A DNA stretch of 64,000 nt from an uncultured Bacteroides sp. (GTDB lineage Bacteria; Bacteroidota; Bacteroidia; Bacteroidales; Bacteroidaceae): positions 1 to 64,000 of the forward strand of contig CASENE010000023.1 in NCBI GenBank assembly GCA_949289265.1, given 5' to 3'. The notes beneath the pieces are model-generated. The model worked only from the letters and a program-made list of their open reading frames with translations. It did not search any database and had not been told where the DNA came from. The position numbers were made by a program, and so were the translations under genes. Below, one piece after another: positions 35,479-43,775 of this stretch (position 1 is its first letter; each line of letters begins with the position of its first letter).

Positions 35479-36456
35479 CTATACTTCGCTGATATCGGGG
35501 ACAAAGTTAGCTGATTTTCCGCATATCTCATATTTTTTTCCTTGATAAGCGTCAAGTTCACGCATTCTTTTCTGCAGACGGTGGTTAAACTCGTAGTTCT
35601 TCAGTCCCCAGTGTGGAGCCAGCAGCAGCTCCGGCGGCGACTGCGAGAGGAAGCGTTCCAGCACGATGCCGGGCCTCAGCCGTTCGACATAGGCGATGAC
35701 CAAGTCGATGTATCCGTCCACGCTGTCTGGCAGGTGGAAGTCTTCGGGATGCAAGGCCGCCTCTTGCGCCATGCGGGTGCCGCGAATCAGTTGCAGCTGG
35801 TGCAGCTTGAGCGTGGCGAGCGGCAGGGCCGAAAGGACGCCGGCCTGCGCCACCATGTCGGCCGCGGTCTCGCCGGGCAATCCCAGGATGACATGCCCGC
35901 CACAGTCGATGCCCCTTCCGGCCGTACGTCTCACGGCATCCACCGTCTCCTCCCACGTATGCCCCCGGTTGATGCGGGCCAAGGTGGCGTTGCAGACGCT
36001 TTCTATACCATACTCCACCAGCAGGAAGGTCTGCCGGGACAGCCGCTCCAGATAGTCCAGCAACTCTTCGGGCATGCAGTCGGGGCGCGTGCCTATGACC
36101 AACCCCACCACGCCGTCCACCGACAGGGCCTCTTCATACAGCCGCCTCAGGGCCTCTACCCCGCCGTAGGTATTGGTGTAAGCCTGGAAGTAGGCCAGGT
36201 ATTTCATCTCGGGATATTTCCGTGCAAAGAACCGCTTGCCCTCCTCCAGTTGCCGGGTCACGCTGAGCGTAGTGTGGCAATAGGCGGGATTGAACGTCTG
36301 GTTGTTACAATAGGTGCAACCGCCCCGTCCCCGCGTGCCGTCGCGGTTGGGACAGGTGAATCCGGCGTTGAGCGATATCTTCTGCACCTTCGTCCCGCCA
36401 AAGCGCCGACGCAGGAAGGTGGAAAAGTCATTGTAGAGAAAAGAGGATGGTGCCAT
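35479..36456 (-). CDS. TIGR01212-family (YhcC-like) radical SAM protein
   Basis: The 325-residue protein carries the family's unusual iron-sulfur motif: CPNRDGTRGRGGCTYC (residues about 41-56), with cysteines spaced differently from the usual CxxxCxxC. It continues with KYLAYFQAYTNTYGG, GLVIGTRPDC and a C-terminal HWGLKNYEFNHRLQKRM. The substrate of YhcC-type proteins is not established to my knowledge. The start at 36456 is chosen because a consensus -7 box at 36484-36491 rules out the ATG at 36486. It lies upstream of fprA in the same direction, which would fit a shared redox context but proves nothing. Confidence 0.88.
   Translation of the reverse strand: MAPSSFLYNDFSTFLRRRFGGTKVQKISLNAGFTCPNRDGTRGRGGCTYCNNQTFNPAYCHTTLSVTRQLEEGKRFFARKYPEMKYLAYFQAYTNTYGGVEALRRLYEEALSVDGVVGLVIGTRPDCMPEELLDYLERLSRQTFLLVEYGIESVCNATLARINRGHTWEETVDAVRRTAGRGIDCGGHVILGLPGETAADMVAQAGVLSALPLATLKLHQLQLIRGTRMAQEAALHPEDFHLPDSVDGYIDLVIAYVERLRPGIVLERFLSQSPPELLLAPHWGLKNYEFNHRLQKRMRELDAYQGKKYEICGKSANFVPDISEV
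35502..35509 (-). promoter_or_regulatory. Possible fprA promoter -7 box within the radical SAM gene
   Basis: TAACTTTG on the minus strand, 74 bp upstream of fprA. It lies in the last 31 bp of the upstream coding region, so fprA may have an extra promoter. Confidence 0.35.
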
Positions 36457-36483
36457 GTGAGCGCAGGTATTTCTTTGTGCCGA

Positions 36484-36491
36484 CAAAGATA
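36484..36491 (-). promoter_or_regulatory. Promoter -7 box of the radical SAM gene
   Basis: TATCTTTG on the minus strand, a perfect match 28 bp upstream of the start at 36456. No TTG stands at exactly 20 bp. The 36457-36887 gap holds this promoter, repeat copy C and the peptidase promoter, but no gene. Confidence 0.6.
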
Positions 36492-36611
36492 AGCAAAATA
36501 CTTGGCAAGCCGGCAGAAAAAGCCCGGCGCTTTACACGTCCGTCCCTGCGCTCCCCCTCCGCCGCCCCGGATGCGGCATCGTCGGAACCGCCCGTTAAGT
36601 ACCCGCGCAAC

Positions 36612-36713
36612 AGGCTGTATGTCAACGCTTAGCGGCGTAGTATTTCCAGGAAGCTGGCATAGTAGTCCCCGCCGGCTGGGACAGTAATCCCCGCTGGCTG
36701 GAACAGTAGCCCC
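36612..36713 (-). repeat. 22-bp tandem-repeat element, copy C (minus orientation)
   Basis: Read on the minus strand, one 21-nt unit (36693-36713) and two 22-nt units (36671-36692 and 36649-36670) of the pattern GGGGANTACTNTGCCAGC lead into the terminal motif GCCGCTAAGCGTTGA (near 36624-36638). It is oriented toward the radical SAM gene on the minus strand, about 160 bp from its start. Same family as copies A and B, slightly diverged. Confidence 0.75.
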
Positions 36714-36796
36714 AGGCCGGAGGGGATAAAGGGGGCCGGAGCGGCAGGCGCGGAACAGGCAGACGGCGCGCAGGAAACGATTTTCCGGGGACAGGC

Positions 36797-36827
36797 TTGG
36801 CGCACTGTTTTTCTTTGCGTATCTTTG
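36797..36827 (+). promoter_or_regulatory. Promoter of the DPP-IV-like peptidase gene
   Basis: A -33 TTG (36797-36799), a 20-bp spacer and a perfect -7 TATCTTTG (36820-36827). It places the start of transcription near 36834 and rules out coding upstream of the ATG at 36888. Confidence 0.75.
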
Positions 36828-36887
36828 CAAAACATTTTTAATCCAACAACGAACCAATCGTATCAACCCCAAACATCCGATGTACGT

Positions 36888-39116
36888 ATGAATCACAAGA
36901 AACATGCACCGTTTATTCTTTGGCTCCTCTGCCTTTGCCTGCCCGCTTCGGTCGGGGCGCAGGCGCAGAAAGCCCTGACGCTGGAAGAAGTGGTACGCGG
37001 CGACTTCCGCCCCGAAACCATCTACGGCGTCATCCCCATCCCCGGCGACGGCGAACACTACTCGCAGATGAACGCCCAGGGGACGCAAATCATCAAATAT
37101 TCCTTCAAGACCGGCCGGCAGGTAGAAGTGTTGTTCGACGCCGCCACGGCCCGCGAATGCCCCTTCAAACGCTTCGACAGCTACAGCTTTTCTCCCGACG
37201 GCAGCACCTTGCTCATCGCCACCGACGTCCGGCCCATCTACCGCCGCTCGTACACGGCCGTGCACTACCTGTATAGCCTGAAACGCAACGCCGACGGCAA
37301 GATAGACAACAAGGTAGAGCGTCTCTCGGACGGCGGGCCTCAACAAGTCCCCGTTTTCTCGCCCGACGGCACCATGGTGGCCTTCGTGCGCGACAACAAC
37401 ATCTTTCTGGTCAAGCGCCTCTACGGCAACAGCGAAAGCCAGGTGACCACCGACGGCCGGCGCAACGCCGTGCTGAACGGCACGCCCGACTGGGTATACG
37501 AAGAAGAGTTTGCCTACAACCGCGCGCTGGAGTTCAGCGCAGACAGCAAGATGCTGGCCTATGTGCGCTGGGACGAGTCGGCGGTCTCTTCCTACTCTTT
37601 CCCGCTCTACGCCGGCGACATGCCCCATTACCAGGAATACGAGAAGTACCCCGGCTCGTACACCTACAAGTATCCCAAGACCGGCGAAACCAATTCCCGC
37701 GTCAGCGTGCACACCTTCGACATCAAGACCAAGGTGACCCGCCGGATGGATGTCCCGATGGAAGACGACGCCTACATTCCCCGCATACGCTTCACCCGCG
37801 ACCCCGACAAGCTGGCCATCCTGACGCTGAACCGACATCAGAACCGGCTGGAGCTCTACATGGCCAATCCGCGCAGCACCGTCTGCCGCCTGACCTTGCG
37901 CGACGAGAGCGACACGTACATCAAGGAAAGCACGTTCGACAACATCCGTTTCTATGCCGACCACTTCAGCTTTGTGAGCGAACGCAGCGGATACAATCAC
38001 CTCTATTGGTATAACCTGAACGGCACCCTGGCCAAACAGGTCACCAGCGGCGAGTTTGAGGTGAAAGAGTTCCTGGGATACGACGAGACGACGGGCACCT
38101 TCTACTACACCAGCAACGAAGAAAGCCCCTTGCGCCAGGCAGTCTACAAGACCGACCGCCGGGGACGCAAGACCAAGCTCTCCGCCCAAGCAGGCATCAA
38201 CAGCCCCCGCTTCAGCTCCAACCTGAAATACTTCATCAACTACCACACCAGCCTGAACACGCCCACCGTCATCACGCTGAACGACAACACCGGGCGCGCC
38301 CTCGCCACCTTGGTGGACAACGCCGCCCTCCGCGAGAAATTGGGCTCCTACGCCCTGCCCTCCAAGGAGTTCTTCACCTTCCAGACTTCCGACGGCGTCA
38401 CGCTGAACGGCTGGATGATGAAGCCTGCCGACTTCGACGAGACGAAACAATATCCCGTCATCATGTATCAGTACAGCGGCCCGGGCTCGCAGGAAGTGCT
38501 GGACGCCTTCAGTATCAGCTGGGAAACCTACATGGCCTCGCAGGGCTACATCATAGCCTGCGTGGACGGACGGGGCACCGGCGGACGGGGCGCGGCCTTC
38601 GAGAAATGCACCTATCTGAACCTGGGCGTCAAGGAGGCGCACGACCAGGTGGAAGCCGCCCTCTATCTGGGCCTGCAACCCTACGTGGACAAAGAGCGCA
38701 TCGGCATCTGGGGATGGAGCTTCGGCGGATATATGACACTGATGAGCATGAGCGAAGGCACGCCGGTGTTCAGGGCAGGCGTGGCCGTAGCTGCCGTGAC
38801 CGACTGGAACTACTACGACACCATCTATGGCGAACGCTTCATGCGCACCCCGCAGGAGAATGCCGACGGCTACCAGGCTTCGTCCGCCCTCAACCGCGCC
38901 TACAAGTTGCACGGCGACCTCCTGCTGGTGCATGGCCTGGCCGACGACAATGTGCACTACCAGAACTGCGCCGAATACGCCGAACGGCTGGTACAGGTGG
39001 GCAAGCAGTTCGACATGCAGATTTACACCAACCGAAACCACAGCATCTTCGGCGGGAATACGCGCCTGCACCTCTACACTCGGTTGACCAACTTCTTTAA
39101 CACCCACCTGAAATGA
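36888..39116 (+). CDS. Dipeptidyl peptidase IV-like S9 serine peptidase
   Basis: The 742-residue exported protein has a signal peptide (LWLLCLCLPASVGAQAQ). An N-terminal eight-bladed propeller domain of the DPP-IV class (contains YSFSPDGSTLLIATD, VFSPDGTMVAF, DWVYEEEF with the paired glutamates that bind the peptide N-terminus) is followed by a C-terminal alpha/beta hydrolase. The catalytic serine lies in GWSFGGYMTL, the Asp in HGLADDNVHYQN and the His in NRNHSIFGGN. The VYEEEF motif and the serine context place it in S9B, cleaving X-Pro (or X-Ala) dipeptides in the periplasm. Its stop overlaps the lipA start (ATGA). Confidence 0.93.
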   Translation: MNHKKHAPFILWLLCLCLPASVGAQAQKALTLEEVVRGDFRPETIYGVIPIPGDGEHYSQMNAQGTQIIKYSFKTGRQVEVLFDAATARECPFKRFDSYSFSPDGSTLLIATDVRPIYRRSYTAVHYLYSLKRNADGKIDNKVERLSDGGPQQVPVFSPDGTMVAFVRDNNIFLVKRLYGNSESQVTTDGRRNAVLNGTPDWVYEEEFAYNRALEFSADSKMLAYVRWDESAVSSYSFPLYAGDMPHYQEYEKYPGSYTYKYPKTGETNSRVSVHTFDIKTKVTRRMDVPMEDDAYIPRIRFTRDPDKLAILTLNRHQNRLELYMANPRSTVCRLTLRDESDTYIKESTFDNIRFYADHFSFVSERSGYNHLYWYNLNGTLAKQVTSGEFEVKEFLGYDETTGTFYYTSNEESPLRQAVYKTDRRGRKTKLSAQAGINSPRFSSNLKYFINYHTSLNTPTVITLNDNTGRALATLVDNAALREKLGSYALPSKEFFTFQTSDGVTLNGWMMKPADFDETKQYPVIMYQYSGPGSQEVLDAFSISWETYMASQGYIIACVDGRGTGGRGAAFEKCTYLNLGVKEAHDQVEAALYLGLQPYVDKERIGIWGWSFGGYMTLMSMSEGTPVFRAGVAVAAVTDWNYYDTIYGERFMRTPQENADGYQASSALNRAYKLHGDLLLVHGLADDNVHYQNCAEYAERLVQVGKQFDMQIYTNRNHSIFGGNTRLHLYTRLTNFFNTHLK

Positions 39117-39976
39117 GCGGAAGAGCACGCAAGCCCGAATGGCTCAAGATCAGCATCGCCGCCAATGACCGGTATGCCGAAACCAAGCGTATCGTAGAGT
39201 CGCACTGCCTGCACACCATCTGCAGCAGCGGACGCTGTCCCAACATGGGCGAATGCTGGGGACACGGGACGGCCACCTTCATGATAGGGGGCGACATCTG
39301 CACGCGCTGCTGCAAGTTCTGCAACACACGCACAGGCAGGCCCGCCCCGCTGGACGCCGAAGAGCCCGCGCACGTGGCCCAGTCGGTATCGCTGATGAAG
39401 TTGTCGCACGCCGTCATCACCTCGGTAGACCGCGACGACCTGCCCGACTTGGGTGCCGCCCATTGGGCGCAAACCATTCAAGAGGTACGCCGCCTGAACC
39501 CCGACACGACCATCGAAGTGCTGATTCCCGACTTCCAGGGGCGGGAGGAACTGGTACGGCAGGTCATCGACGCCCGTCCGGACATCATCGCGCACAACAT
39601 GGAAACGGTGCGCCGCATCAGCCCCCTGGTGCGCAGTGCCGCCCGCTACGAGACCAGCCTGGACGTGCTGAGGCAGATTGCCGGAAGCGGCATCACCTGC
39701 AAATCGGGCATCATGGTAGGCCTGGGCGAAACGACTGCGGAAGTGGAAGAACTGATGGACGACCTGCGTACCGCCGGCTGTCAGATACTGACCATCGGCC
39801 AATACCTGCAACCCTCGCACCGGCACTATCCCGTGGCCGAATACGTAACGCCCGCCCAGTTCGCCGCCTACAAGGAGACCGGACTGGAAAAAGGCTTCGC
39901 CCAGGTGGAAAGCGGCCCGCTGGTGCGCTCGTCCTACCATGCCGAGAAAAGCCGCCTCTTGCTGAAAGCGAAATGA
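39113..39976 (+). CDS. lipA: Lipoyl synthase
   Basis: LipA is a radical SAM enzyme that inserts two sulfurs into octanoyl groups on E2 and GcvH proteins. The 287-residue protein has the auxiliary cluster cysteines (CSSGRCPNMGEC, near residues 38-49) and the radical SAM motif CTRCCKFC (near 64-71). It also has the C-terminal VESGPLVRSSYHAEK, with the conserved RSSYHA serine. The ATG overlaps the stop of the peptidase gene by 4 nt, so the two are translationally coupled, an odd functional pairing. I see no lipB in the window. Confidence 0.96.
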   Translation: MSGRARKPEWLKISIAANDRYAETKRIVESHCLHTICSSGRCPNMGECWGHGTATFMIGGDICTRCCKFCNTRTGRPAPLDAEEPAHVAQSVSLMKLSHAVITSVDRDDLPDLGAAHWAQTIQEVRRLNPDTTIEVLIPDFQGREELVRQVIDARPDIIAHNMETVRRISPLVRSAARYETSLDVLRQIAGSGITCKSGIMVGLGETTAEVEELMDDLRTAGCQILTIGQYLQPSHRHYPVAEYVTPAQFAAYKETGLEKGFAQVESGPLVRSSYHAEKSRLLLKAK

Positions 39977-40034
39977 CGTGAACATTTCCCGCCCGGAAGG
40001 TGTTAAAACCAAAGAGAGACAAAGGTAACGGGAA

Positions 40035-41132
40035 ATGGTATTGTCAAGCAAATATAACTTCTCGCTGGGCTTCATCCCCGCCGTGATTGCCATATTGGCA
40101 GGGACGTTCGCAACACCAGCCCATGCCGCCTGTACAGGAGCCGGCACGGGGCTGGTGTTTTGCTTGCTGAACCGACGCCGCTCCTTCCCCCTGCTGCTGT
40201 ATGGAACCACGGGCGTCTTGCTGCTGCTGGCCGCAGTCTTCTGGCTCTTGCCCTGCCCTTCCCTGCCGGACAAGGACCTCCCGCTGCTGTTTGAAGCCGC
40301 CCTGCTCCTGCCGCCCCTGCTCCTGCTTGCCAGAGGCAGCCGATGGGCCGCCCACACGTCGTCCGGCAACAAGGGCCGGCAACGCATCCTGCAACAAAGC
40401 GCCGAGGCTGCCATCGTGTCCGCCCGCATCCTCTTCATCCTGGCCGTCATCCATGCCCTGTCCTTACTGATTGTCCAAGCCCTGAGCCCGCAGACCGGCA
40501 ACCAGGCTGTGCGCTTCATGCTCTACGAAGCGGCACCGCCCGGCATATTCATCGCAGCCATCCTGCTCAACCAGGCTGGAATTTGCTACTTCAACAAGCG
40601 GCTGAGGCAGATAGCCTTTGTCCCGGTGGTCAACGTGCAAGGCGAGGTGGTCGGCAAAAAGCCCCTGCTGGGCACCATCCTGCGCTCGGACAAAGAAGCC
40701 ATCTATCCCCTCGTGCGCCTGGCCGTCACCGCCTACGGCATGCTCTACCTGTCGCCCCGACCGTCAGACTGCTTCCAGGAGGCGGGCAAACCCGACCTGC
40801 CACAGGAAAGGTTCCTGCTGTTCGGCGAAGACATTGGGCTAGTAGCCCTGAAGGCGGCCCGGCAACTGTCTCCCCAAGCCCCCGCGCCCCGCTTCAACTT
40901 CCGCTATTACTATCGCGACAACGACAGCAACCGCTTGGTCTACCTCTTCATCCTCGACCTGACCGAAGCCCAATACCAGCACAGCCGGCTGAACCGGACA
41001 GGAAAGCTATGGCCGCTCCGCCAAATCGAACAAAACCTGGGGACGGGCTACTTCAGCAAATACCTGGAGCAGGAGTTTGCCGCGCTCAGGGACATCATTT
41101 ATACAAGAGAAAGATACAAGGAATCTTCGTGA
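40035..41132 (+). CDS. Unknown multi-pass membrane protein with a C-terminal soluble domain
   Basis: I do not recognise a named family. The 365-residue protein has about five hydrophobic segments in its first 185 residues, including SFPLLLYGTTGVLLLLAAVF, PLLFEAALLLPPLLLLA, ILFILAVIHALSLLIVQAL and GIFIAAILLNQAGICYF. A soluble domain of about 170 residues begins AFVPVVNVQGEVVGKKPLLG. That start and the YYRDNDSNRLVYLFILDL segment resemble a Nudix-like fold (substrate strand then acidic helix), but the canonical Nudix box is not present. It lies 58 bp after lipA on the same strand. Its last 38 bp overlap the convergent RsmI-like gene. Confidence 0.7.
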   Translation: MVLSSKYNFSLGFIPAVIAILAGTFATPAHAACTGAGTGLVFCLLNRRRSFPLLLYGTTGVLLLLAAVFWLLPCPSLPDKDLPLLFEAALLLPPLLLLARGSRWAAHTSSGNKGRQRILQQSAEAAIVSARILFILAVIHALSLLIVQALSPQTGNQAVRFMLYEAAPPGIFIAAILLNQAGICYFNKRLRQIAFVPVVNVQGEVVGKKPLLGTILRSDKEAIYPLVRLAVTAYGMLYLSPRPSDCFQEAGKPDLPQERFLLFGEDIGLVALKAARQLSPQAPAPRFNFRYYYRDNDSNRLVYLFILDLTEAQYQHSRLNRTGKLWPLRQIEQNLGTGYFSKYLEQEFAALRDIIYTRERYKESS

Positions 41133-41799
41133 GGTCGGGCAGACGCCCCTGCCAATCCTTCACCGACAGCGTTCGGATGTACTCGCCCTCACACGTGATA
41201 TTGGCCGCCACGCACAGCTTGGTCTGCGGTCGGCAGTTGCGCAGGATATCCTCCATCATCCTGTTGTTTCGGTAAGGCGTTTCGATAAAAAGCTGAGTCT
41301 GATGCTCGGCATAGACACGCTGTTCCAGTTGCTTTAGCTTCTTGGCGCGCTCGGCCGGCTCGATGGGCAGATAGCCATTAAAGGCGAAGCTCTGCCCGTT
41401 GAACCCCGAGGCCATGACCGAAAGGATGATGGACGACGGCCCCACCAGCGGCACCACCTTCAGCCCCCGCTGCTGGGCAATGGCTACCACGTCCGCCCCC
41501 GGGTCGGCCACGGCCGGGCAACCCGCTTCCGAAATCACCCCCATCGCCTGCCCCTCCAGCAACGGGCGCAGGTAGCCCGCGATGTCGGCAGGCGAAGTAT
41601 GCTTGTTCAAGGGATAAAACGTCATCGCGTCGATATCCGCCTCGCGATCCACCTTCTTCAGAAAGCGACGCGCCGAGCGCACATCCTCCACAATGAAATG
41701 CCGGATGCCGGCGATGATTTCCTGGTTGTATGCCGGGAGCACGCGCTCAATCGGCGTATCGCCCAAGGTGACGGGCAGGAGATAAAGTGCTGGTTCCAT
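41095..41799 (-). CDS. RsmI-like SAM-dependent methyltransferase (tetrapyrrole methylase fold)
   Basis: The 234-residue protein has the tetrapyrrole methylase fold: N-terminal LYLLPVTLGDTPIERVLP, GVISEAGCPAVADPGADVV (the glycine-rich SAM site of RsmI-type enzymes) and VPLVGPSSIILSVMASGFNGQSF. RsmI methylates the 2'-OH of C1402 in 16S rRNA. This protein is shorter (about 235 versus 285 residues) and starts directly at LYLLP, so it may be the second RsmI paralogue that Bacteroidetes often carry. The ATG at 41799 is preferred because upstream in-frame sequence is not conserved in character. The leader contains two mutually exclusive stems (41861-41904). Its 3' end overlaps the membrane protein gene. 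Confidence 0.8.
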   Translation of the reverse strand: MEPALYLLPVTLGDTPIERVLPAYNQEIIAGIRHFIVEDVRSARRFLKKVDREADIDAMTFYPLNKHTSPADIAGYLRPLLEGQAMGVISEAGCPAVADPGADVVAIAQQRGLKVVPLVGPSSIILSVMASGFNGQSFAFNGYLPIEPAERAKKLKQLEQRVYAEHQTQLFIETPYRNNRMMEDILRNCRPQTKLCVAANITCEGEYIRTLSVKDWQGRLPDLTKIPCIFLLYK

Positions 41800-41860
41800 G
41801 ATGGATATAAGTAATAAGTAATGAAACGATGCGGTAAATCGCCGCGCCCTTTGCCCCAGC

Positions 41861-41904
41861 AAGAGGCCCTCTTCCTTGGGTAAAGGCCTCTTCTTCCAAG
41901 GAAG
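41861..41904 (-). promoter_or_regulatory. Interleaved inverted repeats in the RsmI-like leader
   Basis: Two perfect stems interleave: CTTCCTTGG (41871-41879) with CCAAGGAAG (41896-41904), and AAGAGGCC (41861-41868) with GGCCTCTT (41885-41892). They cannot form together without a pseudoknot, so the leader (62-105 nt upstream of the start codon) could switch between two forms. A weak -7 TTTCTTTG lies at 41963-41970. The remaining 41800-42120 gap holds no gene. Confidence 0.45.
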
Positions 41905-42052
41905 GAGCGACCCCAAAAGCCTTTTTCGCCTGTCATTTAAGCCTTTTTTGTTATCCCGTTGCCAAAGAAAGAGCCGCCCATTCCTCTAGGAAGAGCAGCG
42001 CGGGATAAGAAGAAGAGAAACAGATGCTTGGAGCAAGACGGGCGGATACGAG

Positions 42053-42106
42053 TACGGGCGTCCGGCGACCGGCGGCTTTCCCCGTCCGGTCTTCCAAACG
42101 CCCGTA
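42053..42106 (-). terminator. Hairpin downstream of fabI
   Basis: TACGGGCGT (42053-42061) and ACGCCCGTA (42098-42106) pair perfectly over 9 bp, with extra pairing inside the 36-nt loop. It starts 15 bp past the fabI stop. No T-run is visible, so termination efficiency is uncertain. Confidence 0.4.
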
Positions 42107-42120
42107 TCCGTTCTATGTGC

Positions 42121-42978
42121 TTATCCGTAGATGATGTGCCCGTCCTTGTCCATGTAGTCCTCCAGGCCCTTCTGGTAGGTGTTCATGGCGCGGAGGCTCA
42201 TGCCCATGCTGGAGAAACCACCGTCGTGGTAGAGGTTCTGCATGGTCACCTTGCGGGTCAGGTCAGAGAACATCACGATGCAATAGTCGGCGCACTCGTC
42301 GGCCGAGGCATTGCCCAAGGGAGACATCCGGCTGGCAAAGTCGAACAGCTTGTCCATGTCCTTCACGCCCGAGCCGGCCGTGGTCATCGTGGGCGACTGG
42401 GAGATGGTGTTGACGCGCACGTGGTGCTCGCGCCCGTAGATGTAGCCGAAGCTGCGGGCAATGGATTCAAGCAAAGCCTTGGCGTCGGCCATGTCGTTGT
42501 AGCCGAAGAAGGTGCGCTGCGCGGCCACGTAGCTCAAGGCCAGGATGGAGCCGTATTCGGCAATGGCGTCCAGCTTCTTGGCCGTCTGTATCATTTTGTG
42601 GAAGGAGATGGCGGAGATGTCCAACGTCTTTCCCAGCATATCGTAGTCCAGGTCGTCGTACGTGCGTTTCTTGCGCACATTGGGCGACATGCCGATGGAG
42701 TGGAGCACAAAGTCCACCTGTCCGCCCAGCACCTCCATGGAGCGACGGAAAACGTTCTCCAGGTCAGCCACGCTGGTGGCGTCGGCGGGGATGATTTCGC
42801 AATTCAGTTTCTCGGCCAAGGCGGACACTTCGCCCATGCGCACGGCTACCGGCGTATTGGACAAGGTGATGGTTGCCCCTTCGGCAACAGCCTTTTCGGC
42901 CACTTTCCAGGCAATGGACTGCTCGTTCAGAGCACCGAAGATAATGCCTTTCTTTCCTTTCAGCAAATTGTAACTCAT
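42121..42978 (-). CDS. fabI: Enoyl-[acyl-carrier-protein] reductase (NADH)
   Basis: FabI reduces enoyl-ACP in the last step of fatty-acid elongation. The 285-residue short-chain dehydrogenase-like protein begins LLKGKKGIIFGALNEQSIAW, the FabI variant of the nucleotide-binding site. It carries HSIGMSPNVRKKRTYDD and the catalytic Tyr-(x6)-Lys in GYNDMADAK, followed by SPTMTTAGSGV. It runs opposite to gph from overlapping promoters. FabI is the target of triclosan-type inhibitors. Resistance cannot be read from this sequence. Confidence 0.95.
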   Translation of the reverse strand: MSYNLLKGKKGIIFGALNEQSIAWKVAEKAVAEGATITLSNTPVAVRMGEVSALAEKLNCEIIPADATSVADLENVFRRSMEVLGGQVDFVLHSIGMSPNVRKKRTYDDLDYDMLGKTLDISAISFHKMIQTAKKLDAIAEYGSILALSYVAAQRTFFGYNDMADAKALLESIARSFGYIYGREHHVRVNTISQSPTMTTAGSGVKDMDKLFDFASRMSPLGNASADECADYCIVMFSDLTRKVTMQNLYHDGGFSSMGMSLRAMNTYQKGLEDYMDKDGHIIYG

Positions 42979-43004
42979 AGTTGCTTTACGTTAAAGTGAG
43001 GCTG

Positions 43005-43040
43005 CAAAGATAGGAAGAATCTGCCAATGTAGTATCTTTG
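43005..43040. promoter_or_regulatory. Overlapping divergent promoters of fabI and gph
   Basis: Two perfect -7 boxes face away from each other: CAAAGATA (43005-43012, TATCTTTG on the minus strand, for fabI) and TATCTTTG (43033-43040, for gph). They are 20 bp apart, the normal -33/-7 spacing, so the -33 region of each lies on the -7 box of the other. Simultaneous RNA polymerase occupancy is unlikely. Confidence 0.65.
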
Positions 43041-43070
43041 CATGGTCAATTTAAAGGATTTATAAGAGAA

Positions 43071-43727
43071 ATGAAGCAACTCGTCATCTTCGACCTGGAC
43101 GGCACCCTGCTGAACACCATCGCCGACCTGGCACAAAGCACCAACCACGCCCTGCAAGCCCTGGGCTATCCCACGCACCCGCTGGAGGAGTATCCTTTCA
43201 TGGTGGGCAACGGCATCAACAAACTCTTCGAGCGCGCCCTGCCCGAAGGCGAAAAGACCGGGGAGAACGTGCTCCGCGTCCGCGCCGAATTCATACCTTA
43301 TTATAATATGCACAACGCGGACATGAGCCGCCCCTATCCCGGCATCCCCGAATTGCTGGAACGCCTGCAAGCGGAAGGCATCCGTCTGGCCGTGGCCTCC
43401 AACAAATACCAGGAAGCCACCTCGCACCTGATAGCGCACTATTTTCCCGCTATCCGCTTTGCCGCCGTGCTGGGTCAACGCGAGGGCATCCCCGTCAAAC
43501 CCGACCCGACCATCGTGAACGACATCCTGCGCACCGCCTCCGCCTCTCCCGCCGATGTGCTCTACGTGGGCGACTCAGGCGTGGACATGCAGACGGCGCG
43601 CAACTCCGGCGTAGAGGCTTGCGGCGTCACCTGGGGCTTCCGTCCCCGCCGGGAACTGGAAGAGTTCTCTCCCGCCCACATCGTGAATACGCCGGAAGCG
43701 ATTCTCTCCTTGTGCCTGCGCGGCTGA
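43071..43727 (+). CDS. gph: HAD-family phosphatase (phosphoglycolate phosphatase-like)
   Basis: The 218-residue HAD hydrolase starts KQLVIFDLDGTLLNT (motif I with both catalytic aspartates). It has a helical cap (about residues 17-85), a motif II serine or threonine in LAVASNKYQEA, the motif III lysine in GIPVKPDPT and motif IV GDSGVDMQTARNSG. This class includes phosphoglycolate phosphatase and pyrophosphatase PpaX-like enzymes; the exact substrate is uncertain. The ATG at 43071 follows a 30-nt leader from its -7 box. The GNAT-VOC gene follows after 48 bp and may be cotranscribed. Confidence 0.85.
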   Translation: MKQLVIFDLDGTLLNTIADLAQSTNHALQALGYPTHPLEEYPFMVGNGINKLFERALPEGEKTGENVLRVRAEFIPYYNMHNADMSRPYPGIPELLERLQAEGIRLAVASNKYQEATSHLIAHYFPAIRFAAVLGQREGIPVKPDPTIVNDILRTASASPADVLYVGDSGVDMQTARNSGVEACGVTWGFRPRRELEEFSPAHIVNTPEAILSLCLRG

Positions 43728-43775
43728 ACCGCCCCGCCCAATCACCCCACATCAAGAATCAAAATAAAATCGCTC

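Noticed and set aside
36258-39128. A 956-codon minus-strand open frame
   Set aside because: It is the antisense shadow of the DPP-IV-like peptidase and adjacent sequence in a GC-rich codon context; the plus-strand product has a complete catalytic triad and signal peptide.
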